Below are positions 54,146-64,000 of a stretch of 64,000 nucleotides of DNA, piece after piece. This DNA comes from Anaspis maculata (lineage: Eukaryota; Arthropoda; Insecta; Coleoptera; Scraptiidae). The stretch is taken from positions 62,570,855 to 62,634,854 of the forward strand of contig OX421967.1 of the NCBI GenBank assembly GCA_949128115.1. The letters run 5' to 3'. Positions within the stretch are counted from its first letter, which is position 1, and every line of letters begins with the position of its first letter. The notes under the pieces were generated by a model, which worked only from the letters and a program-made list of their open reading frames with translations, was not told the DNA's origin and ran no database searches. Made by a program: the position numbers and the translations under genes.

Positions 54146-57100
54146 GTTCACTAATAAGGGAGATAGGCCTCATTTGTGTCAAACGCTATAACTCACGAAC
54201 GGGCGGAGTTATCACACAACTTCAAACTCCATCGTGATCAAAAAATTGTTGGCCACAATATGACGAAAGATTCACGTCGATACGTCCACTAATAAGGAAG
54301 ATAGACTTATTTTGTGTCAAACGCTATAACTCACGAACGGGCGGAGTTATCACACAACTTCAAACTCCATCGTGATCAAAAAATTGTTGGCCACGATATG
54401 ACGAAAGATTCACGTCGATACGTCCACCAATAAGGGAGATAGACTTATTTTGTGTCAAACGCTATAACTCAAGAACATGCGGAGTTATCAAACAACTTCA
54501 AACTCCATCGTGATCAAAAAATTGTTGGCCACAATATGACGAAAGATTCACGTCGATACGTCCACTAATAAGGGAGATAGACTTATTTTGTGTCAAACGC
54601 TATAACTTACGAACGGGCGGAGTTATCACACAACTTCAAACTCCATCGTGATCAAAAAATTGTTGGCCACAATATGACGAAAGATTCACGTCGATACGTC
54701 CACTAATAAGGGAGATAGACTTATTTTGTGTCAAACGCTATAACTCACGAACGGGCGGAGTTATCACACAACTTCAAACTCCATCGTGATCAAAAATATG
54801 TTGGCCACAATATGACGAAAGATTCACGTCGATACGTCCACTTATAAGGGAGATAGACTTAATTTGTGTCAAACGCTATTACTCACGAACGGGCGGAGTT
54901 ATCACACAACTTCAAACTCCATCGTGATCAAAAAATTGTTGGCCACAATATGACGAAAGATTCACGTCGATACGTCCACTAATAAGGAAGATAGGCCTCA
55001 TTTGTGTCAAACGCTATAACTCACGAACGGGCGGAGTTATCACACATCTTCAAACTCCATCGTGATCAAAAAATTGTTGGCCACAATATAACAAAAAATT
55101 CACGTCGATACGTCCACTAATAAGGGAGATAGACTTGTTTTGTGTCAAACGCTATAACTCACGAACGGGCGGAGTTATCACACAACTTCAAACTCCATCG
55201 TGATCAAAAAATTGTTGGCCACAATATGACGAAAGATTCACGTCAATACGTCCACTAATAAGGGAGATAGGCTCAATTTGTGTCAAACGCTATTACTTAC
55301 GAACGGGCGGAGTTATCACACAACTTCAAACTCCATCGTGATCAAAAAATTGTTGGCCACAATATGACGGAAGATTCACGTCAATACGTCCACTAATAAG
55401 GAAGATAGGCTTAATTTGTGTCAAACGCTATTACTCACGAACGGGCGGAGTTATCACACAACTTCAAACTCCATCGTGATCAAAAAATTGTTGGCCACAA
55501 TATGACGAACAATTCACGTCGATACGTCCACTCATAAGGGAGATAGACTTATTTTGTGTCAAACGCTATAACTCACGAACGGCCGGAGTTATCACACAAC
55601 TTCAAACTCCATCGTGATCAAAAAGCTGTTGGCCACAATATAACAAGAGATTCACGTCGATACGTTCACTAATAAGGGAGATAAGCCTCATTTGTGTCAA
55701 ACGCTATAACTCACGAACGGGCGGAGTTATCACACAACTTCAAACTCCATCGTGATCAAAAAATTGTTGGCCACAATATGACGAAAGATTCACGTCGATA
55801 CGTCCACTAATAAGGAAGATAGACTTATTTTGTGTCAAACGCTATAACTCACGAACGGGCGGAGTTATCACACAACTTCAAACTCCATCGTGATCAAAAA
55901 ATTGTTGGCCACGATATGACGAAAGATTCACGTCGATACGTCCACCAATAAGGGAGATAGACTTATTTTGTGTCAAACGCTATAACTCAAGAACATGCGG
56001 AGTTATCAAACAACTTCAAACTCCATCGTGATCAAAAAATTGTTGGCCACAATATGACGAAAGATTCACGTCGATACGTCCACTAATAAGGGAGATAGAC
56101 TTATTTTGTGTCAAACGCTATAACTTACGAACGGGCGGAGTTATCACACAACTTCAAACTCCATCGTGATCAAAAAATTGTTGGCCACAATATGACGAAA
56201 GATTCACGTCGATACGTCCACTAATAAGGGAGATAGACTTATTTTGTGTCAAACGCTATAACTCACGAACGGGCGGAGTTATCACACAACTTCAAACTCC
56301 ATCGTGATCAAAAATATGTTGGCCACAATATGACGAAAGATTCACGTCGATACGTCCACTTATAAGGGAGATAGACTTAATTTGTGTCAAACGCTATTAC
56401 TCACGAACGGGCGGAGTTATCACACAACTTCAAACTCCATCGTGATCAAAAAATTGTTGGCCACAATATGACGAAAGATTCACGTCGATACGTCCACTAA
56501 TAAGGAAGATAGGCCTCATTTGTGTCAAACGCTATAACTCACGAACGGGCGGAGTTATCACACAACTTCAAACTCCATCGTGATCAAAAAATTGTTGGCC
56601 ACAATATAACAAAAAATTCACGTCGATACGTCCACTAATAAGGGAGATAGACTTATTTTGTGTCAAACGCTATAACTCACGAACGGGCGGAGTTATCACA
56701 CAACTTCAAACTCCATCGTGATCAAAAAATTGTTGGCCACAACATGACGAAAGATTCACGTCAATACGTCCACTAATAAGGGAGATAGGCTTAATTTGTG
56801 TCAAACGCTATTACTTACGAACGGGCGGAGTTATCACACAACTTCAAACTCCATCGTGATCAAAAAATTGTTGGCCACAATATGACGAAAGATTCACGTC
56901 AATACGTCCACTAATAGGGAAGATAGGCTTAATTTGTGTCAAACGCTATTACTCACGAACGGGCGGAGTTATCACACAACTTCAAACTCCATCGTGATCA
57001 AAAAATTGTTGGCCACAATATGACGAAAGATTCACGTCGATACGTCCACTAATAAGGGAGATGGACTTATTTTGTGTCAAACGCTATAACTCACGAACGG

Positions 57101-57180
57101 GCGGAGTTATCACACAACTTCAAACTCCATCGTGATCAAAAATATGTTGGCCACAATATGACGAAAGACTCACGTCGATA
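54146..57180 (+). repeat. 11-monomer tandem duplication (2 x 1,518 bp)
   Basis: Two adjacent units with period 1,518 bp (11 x 138). The CCACGATATG monomer lies at 54,391 and 55,909, each followed by CACCAATAAGGG and then CTCAAGAACATGCGG. A close relative of the unit precedes the retrotransposon at about 45.66-47.0 kb, sharing for instance the rare CACACATCTTC variant (46,411 and 55,041). Confidence 0.85.
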
Positions 57181-58721
57181 CGTCCACTCATAAGGGAGAT
57201 AGACTTATTTTGTGTCAAACGCTATAACTCACGAACGGCCGGAGTTATCACACAACTTCAAACTCCATCGTGATCAAAAAATTGTTGGCCACAATATAAC
57301 AAGAGATTCACGTCGATACGTTCACCAATAAGGGAGATAGGCCCCATTTGTGTCAAACGCTATAACTCACGAACGGGCGGAGTTATCACACAACTTCAAA
57401 CTCTATCGTGATCAAAAAATTGTTGGCCACAATATGACGAAAGATTCACGTCGATACGTCCACTAATAAGGAAGATAGACTTATTTTGTGTCAAACGCTA
57501 TAACTCACGAACGGGCGGAGTTATCACAGAACTTCAAACTCCATCGTGATCAAAAAATTGTTGGCCACGATATGACGAAAGATTCACGTCGTTACGTCCA
57601 CTAATAAGGGAGATAGACTTATTTTGTGTCAAACGCTATAACTCAAGAACATGCGGAGTTATCAAACAACTTCAAACTCCATCGTGATCAAAAAATTGTT
57701 GGCCACAATATAACGAAAGATTCACGTCGATACGTCCACTAATAAGGGAGATAGACTTATTTTGTGTCAAACGCTATAACTTACGAACGGGCGGAGTTAT
57801 CACACAACTTCAAACTCCATCGTGATCAAAAAATTGTTGGCCACAATACGACGAAAAATTCACGTCGATACGTCCACTAATAAGGGAGATAGACTTGTTT
57901 TGTGTCAAACGCTATAACTCACGAACGGGCGGAGTTATCACACAACTTCAAACTCCATCGTGATCAAAAAATTGTTGGCCACAATATAACAAAAAATTCA
58001 CGTCGATACGTCCACTAATAAGGGAGATAGACTTATTTTGTGTCAAACGCTATAACTTACGAACGGGCGGAGTTATCACACAACTTCAAACTCCATCGTG
58101 ATCAAAAAATTGTTGGCCACAATATGACGAAAGATTCACGTCGATACGTCCACTAATAAGGGAGATGGACTTATTTTGTGTCAAACGCTATAACTCACGA
58201 ACGGGCGGAGTTATCACACAACTTCAAACTCCATCGTGATCAAAAAATTGTTGGCCACAATATGACGAAAGATTCACGTCGATACGTCCACTAATAAGGG
58301 AGATAGGTTCAATTTGTGTCAAACGCTATTACTCACGAACGGGCGGAGTTATCATACAACTCCAAACTCCATCGTGATCAAAAAATTGTTGGCAACAATA
58401 TAACAAAAGATTCACGTCGATACGTCCACTAATAAAGGAGATGGGCCTCATTTGTGTCAAACGCTATAACTCACGAACGAGCGGAGTTATCACACAACTT
58501 CAAACTCCATCGTGATCAAAAAATTGTTGGCCACAATATAACAAAAGATTCACGTCAATACGTCCACTAATGAGGGAGATAGGCCTCATTTGTGTCAAAC
58601 GCCATAACTCACGAACAGGCGGAGTTATCACACAACTTCAAACTCCATCGTGATCAAAAAATTGTTGGCCACGATATGACGAAAGATTCACGTCGATACG
58701 TCCACTTATAAGGGAGATAGA

Positions 58722-61700
58722 CTTCTTTTGTGTCAAACTTTATTCTCAAGAACATGCGGAGTTATCAAACAACTTCAAACTCCATCGTGATCAAAAAATT
58801 GTTACCACAATATTACGAAAGATTCACGTCGATACGTCCACTAATAAGGGAGATAGACTTATTTTGTGTCAAACGCTATAACTTACGAACGGGCGGAGTT
58901 ATCACACAACTTCAAACTCCATCGTGATCAGAAAATTGTTGGCCACAATATGACGAAAGATTCACGTCAATACGTCCACTAATAAGGGAGATAGACTTGT
59001 TTTGTGTCAAACGCTATAACTCACGAACGGGCGGAGTTATCACACAACTTCAAACTCCATCGTGATCAAAAAATTGTTGGCCACAATATTACGAAAGATT
59101 CACGTCGATACGTCCACTAATAAGGGAGATAGACTTATTTTGTGTCAAACGCTATAACTTACGAACGGGCGGAGTTATCACACAACTTCAAACTCCATCG
59201 TGATCAGAAAATTGTTGGCCACAATATGACGAAAGATTCACGTCAATACGTCCACTAATAAGGGAGATAGACTTGTTTTGTGTCAAACGCTATAACTCAC
59301 GAACGGGCGGAGTTATCACACAACTTCAAACTCCATCGTGATCAAAAAATTGTTGGCCACAATATGACGAAAGATTCACGTCGATACGTCCACTAATAAG
59401 GGAGATAGGCCTCATTTGTGTCAAACGCTATAACTCACGAACGGGCGGAGTTATCACACAACTTCAAACTCCATCGTGATCAAAAAATTGTTGGCCACAA
59501 TATAACAAAAAATTCACGTCGATACGTCCACTAAGAAGGGAGATAGACTTATTTTGTGTCAAACGCTATAACTCACGAACGGGCGGAGTTATCACACAAC
59601 TTCAAACTCCATCGTGATCAAAAAATTGTTGGCCACAATATGACGAAAGATTCACGTCAATACGTCCACTAATAAGGGAGATAGGCTTAATTTGTGTCAA
59701 ACGCTATTACTTACGAACGGGCGGAGTTATCACACAACTTCAAACTCCATCGTGATCAAAAAATTGTTGGCCACAATATGACGAAAGATTTACGTCAATA
59801 CGTCCTATAATAAGGAAGATAGGCTTAATTTGTGTCAAACGCTATTACTCACGAACGGGCGGAGTTATCACACAACTTCAAACTCCATCGTGATCAAATA
59901 ATGGTTGGCCACAATATGACGAAAGATTCACGTCGATACGTCCACTAATAAGGGAGATGGACTTATTTTGTGTCAAACGCTATAACTCACGAACGGGCGG
60001 AGTTATCACACAACTTCAAACTCCATCGTGATCAAAAATATGTTGGCCACAATATGACGAAAGATTCACGTCGATACGTCCACTCATAAGGGAGATAGAC
60101 TTATTTTGTGTCAAACGCTATAACTCACGAACGGCCGGAGTTATCACACAACTTCAAACTCCATCGTGATCAAAAAATTGTTGGCCACAATATAACAAGA
60201 GATTCACGTCGATACGTTCACTAATAAGGGAGATAGGCCTCATTTGTGTCAAACGCTATAACTCACGAACGGGCGGAGTTATCACACAACTTCAAACTCC
60301 ATCGTGATCAAAAAATTGTTGGCCACAATATGACGAAAGATTCACGTCGATACGTCCACTAATAAGGAAGATAGACTTATTTTGTGTCAAACGCTATAAC
60401 TCAAGAACATGCGGAGTTATCAAACAACTTCAAACTCCATCGTGATCAAAAAATTGTTGGCCACAATATGACGAAAGATTCACGTCGATACGTCCACTTA
60501 TAAGGGAGATAGACTTAATTTGTGTCAAACGCTATTACTCACGAACGGGCGGAGTTATCACACAACTTCAAACTCCATCGTGATCAAAAATATGTTGGCC
60601 ACAATATGACGAAAGATTCACGTCGATACGTCCACTTATAAGGGAGATAGACTTAATTTGTGTCAAACGCTAAAACTCACGAACGGGCGGAGTTATCACA
60701 CAACTTCAAACTCCATCGTGATCAAAAAATTGTTGGCCACAATATGACGAAAGATTCACGTCGATACGTCCACTAATAAGGAAGATAGGCCTCATTTGTG
60801 TCAAACGCTATAACTCACGAACGGGCGGAGTTATCACACAACTTCAAACTCCATCGTGATCAAAAAATTGTTGGCCACAATATGACGAAAAATTCACGTC
60901 AATACGTCCACTAATAAGGAAGATAGGCTTAATTTGTGTCAAACGCTATTACCCACGAACGGGCGGAGTTATCACACAACTCCAAACTCCATCGTGATCA
61001 AAAAATTGTTGGCAACAATACAACAAAAGATTCACGTCGATACGTCCACCAATAAAGGAGATGGGCTTCATTTGTGTCAAACGCTATAACTCACGAACGG
61101 GCGGAGTTATCACACAACTTCAAACTCCATCGTGATCAAAAATATGTTGGCCACAATATGACGAAAGATTCACGTCGATACGTCCACTTATAAGGGAGAT
61201 AGACTTATTTTGTGTCAAACGCTATAACTCACGAACGGCCGGAGTTATCACACAACTCCAAACTCCATCGTGATCAAAAAATTGTTGGCAACAATATAAC
61301 AAAAGATTCACGTCGATACGTCCACCAATAAAGGAGATGGGCTTCATTTGTGTCAAACGCTATAACTCACGAACGGGCGGAGTTATCACACAACTTCAAA
61401 CTCCATCGTGATCAAAAATATGTTGGCCACAATATGACGAAAGATTCACGTCGATACGTCCACTCATAAGGGAGATAGACTTATTTTGTGTCAAACGCTA
61501 TAACTCACGAACGGCCGGAGTTATCACACAACTTCAAACTCCATCGTGATCAAAAAATTGTTGGCCACAATATAATAAGAGATTCACGTCGATACGTTCA
61601 CTAATAAGGGAGATAGGCCTCATTTGTGTCAAACGCTATAACTCACGAACGGGCGGAGTTATCACACAACTTCAAACTCCATCGTGATCAAAAAATTGTT

Positions 61701-63969
61701 GACCACAATATGACGAATGATTCACGTCGATACGTCCACTAATAAGGAAGATAGACTTATTTTGTGTCAAACGCTCTAACTCACGAACGGGCGGAGTTAT
61801 CACACAACTTCAAACTCCATCGTGATCAAAAAATTGTTGGCCACGATATGACGAAAGATTCACGTCGATACGTCCACCAATAAGGGAGATAGACTTATTT
61901 TGTGTCAAACGCTATAACTCAAGAACATGCGGAGTTATCAAACAACTTCAAACTCCATCGTGATTAAAAAATTGTTGGCCACAATATGACGAAAGATTCA
62001 CGTCGATACGTCCACTAATAAGGGAGATAGACTTATTTTGTGTCAAACGCTATAACTTACGAACGGGCGGAGTTATCACACAACTTCAAACTCCATCGTG
62101 ATCAAAAAATTGTTGGCCACAATATGACGAAAAGTTCACGTCGATACGTCCACTAATAAGGGAGATAGGCCTCATTTGTGTCAAACGCTATAACTCACGA
62201 ACGGGCGGAGTTATCACACAACTTCAAACTCCATCGTGATCAAAAAATTGTTGGCCACAATATGACAAAAGATTCACGTCGATACGTCCACTAATAAGGA
62301 AGATAGACTTATTTTGTGTCAAACGCCATAACTCACGAACGGGCGGAGTTATCACACAACTTCAAACTCCATCGTGATCAAAAATATGTTGGCCACAATA
62401 TGACGAAAGATTCACGTTGATACGTCCACTCATAAGGTAGATAGACTTATTTTGTGTCAAACGCTATAACTCACGAACGGCCGGAGTTATCACACAACTT
62501 CAAACTCCATCGTGATCAAAAAATTGTTGGCCACAATATAACAATAGATTCACGTCGATACGTTCACTAATAAGGGAGATAGGCCTCATTTGTGTCAAAC
62601 GCTATAACTCACGAACGGGCGGAGTTATCACACAACTTCAAACTCCATCGTGATCAAAAAATTGTTGGCCACAATATGACGGAAGATTCACGTCGATACG
62701 TCCACTAATAAGGAAGATAGGCCTCATTTGTGTCAAACGCTATAACTCACGAACGGGCGGAGTTATCACACAACTTCAAACTCCATCGTGATCAAAAAAT
62801 TGTTGGCCACAATATGACGAAAGATTCACGTCAATACGTCTACTAATAAGGAAGATAGGCTTAATTTGTGTCAAACGCTATTACTCACGAACGGGCGGAG
62901 TTATCACACAACTCCAAACTCCATCGTGATCAAAAAATTGTTGGCAACAATATAACAAAAGATTCACGTCGATACGTCCACCAATAAAGGAGATGGGCTT
63001 CATTTGTGTCAAACGCTATAACTCACGAACGGGCGGAGTTATCACACAACTTCAAACTCCATCGTGATCAAAAATATGTTGGCCACAATATGACGAAAGA
63101 TTCACGTCGATACGTCCACTTATAAGGGAGATAGACTTATTTTGTGTCAAACGCTATAACTCACGAACGGCCGGAGTTATCACACAACTCCAAACTCCAT
63201 CGTGATCAAAAAATTGTTGGCAACAATATAACAGAAGATTCACGTCGATACGTCCACCAATAAAGGAGATGGGCTTCATTTGTGTCAAACGCTATAACTC
63301 ACGAACGGGCGGAGTTATCACACAACTTCAAACTCCATCGTGATCAAAAATATGTTGGCCACAATATGACGAAAGATTCACGTCGATACGTCCACTCATA
63401 AGGGAGATAGACTTATTTTGTGTCAAACGCTATAACTCACGAACGGCCGGAGTTATCACACAACTTCAAACTCCATCGTGATCAAAAAATTGTTGGCCAC
63501 AATATAACAAGAGATTCACGTCGATACGTTCACTAATAAGGGAGATAGGCCTCATTTGTGTCAAACGCTATAACTCACGAACAGGCGGAGTTATCACACA
63601 ACTTCAAACTCCATCGTGATCAAAAAATTGTTTGCCACAATATGACGAAAGATTCACGTCGATACGTCCACTAATAAGGGAGATAGGTTCAATTTGTGTC
63701 AAACGCTATTACTCACGAACGGGCGGAGTTATCACACAACTCCAAACTCCATCGTGATCAAAAAATTGTTGGCAACAATATAACAAAAGATTCACGTCGA
63801 TACGTCCACCAATAAAGGAGATGGGCTTCATTTGTGTCAAACGCTATAACTCACGAACGGGCGGAGTTATCACACAACTTCAAACTCCATCGTGATCAAA
63901 AATATGTTGGCCACAATATGACGAAAGATTCACGTCGATACGTTCACTCATAAGGGAGATAGACTTATT
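58722..63969 (+). repeat. multi-monomer block, copy 4 of 4
   Basis: Starts with CTTCTTTTGTGTCAAACTTT at 58,722 and reaches the ATTTCGTGTC monomer at 63,969. Anchors GTCCTATAATAAGG at 59,802 and GTAGATAG at 62,437 are both 33,607 bp after their copy-3 partners. It shares with copy 1, and not with copy 3, the doubled TATTACGAAAG / CTTACG / CTTGTTTTG series (58.8-59.3 kb). Confidence 0.88.
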
Positions 63970-64000
63970 TCGTGTCAAACGCTATAACTCACGAACGGCC

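Larger units (their letters stand above)
54142..64000 (+). repeat. 138-bp satellite array, right arm
   Basis: The array continues in the same orientation, in the same monomer where the retrotransposon interrupted it: left flank ends CGTCGATAC and right flank begins ATACGTTCAC. About 71 monomers are present and the array runs off the window edge. From about 58.7 kb the order of subtypes reproduces the block seen at 1.2, 9.7 and 25.4 kb. One monomer near 58,803 has a 2-bp deletion (GTTACCAC in place of GTTGGCCAC). No gene is visible. Confidence 0.98.

Noticed and set aside
58730..58927. 65-codon ORF in the satellite
   Set aside because: It arises from the aberrant CTTCTTTTGTGTCAAACTTT monomer and a 2-bp deletion; it is non-coding repeat sequence.

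Overview
This window is almost entirely one head-to-tail tandem satellite array in a eukaryotic genome. About 421 monomers of about 138 bp all lie in the same orientation. They are interrupted once by a complete non-autonomous LTR retrotransposon and twice by copies of a short MITE-like element. There are no host genes, RNA genes or CRISPR arrays that I can support. The satellite scale, the LTR element with a Ty3/gypsy-type Gag and the absence of any prokaryotic gene signal point to an animal genome, plausibly an arthropod. The species cannot be named from the sequence. The chromosomal setting (pericentromeric, centromeric or other heterochromatin) is inference.

Layout. (1) 1-48,550: the left array arm. 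Monomers fall into recurring subtypes, and the order of subtypes is itself repeated at several scales: a 9-monomer tandem duplication (about 7.1-9.6 kb), an 11-monomer one (54.1-57.2 kb, in the right arm), a 17/18-monomer higher-order repeat (32.9-42.6 kb), a 41-monomer, 5,657-bp tandem duplication (14.06-25.37 kb) and a 59-monomer, 8,142-bp offset duplication (1.6-16.1 kb). One multi-monomer block of about 4-5 kb occurs four times in the window (anchors near 1.2, 9.7, 25.4 and 58.7 kb). (2) 43,697-43,832 and 47,837-47,972: two apparently identical MITE-like insertions of about 136 bp with terminal inverted repeats of about 42 bp. They sit at the same monomer position, 4,140 bp (30 x 138) apart. 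(3) 48,551-54,141: a 5.59-kb LTR retrotransposon with nearly identical LTRs of about 1.59 kb, a 4-bp ATAC target duplication, a candidate primer-binding site, a polypurine tract and a single 378-residue gag-like ORF, with no protease, reverse transcriptase or integrase. (4) 54,142-64,000: the right array arm, which resumes in exact monomer register after the element.

Inferred history: the array grew by repeated unequal exchange or segmental duplication. The MITE entered one monomer and was then copied within the array. The retrotransposon inserted most recently, because its LTRs differ by only two substitutions and one 1-bp indel and it was not copied along with the array. The least ordinary parts are the nested higher-order structure, the Gag-only element with its repeated AAAGGGTTAA motif, and a monomer subtype carrying a perfect 7-1-7 palindrome.
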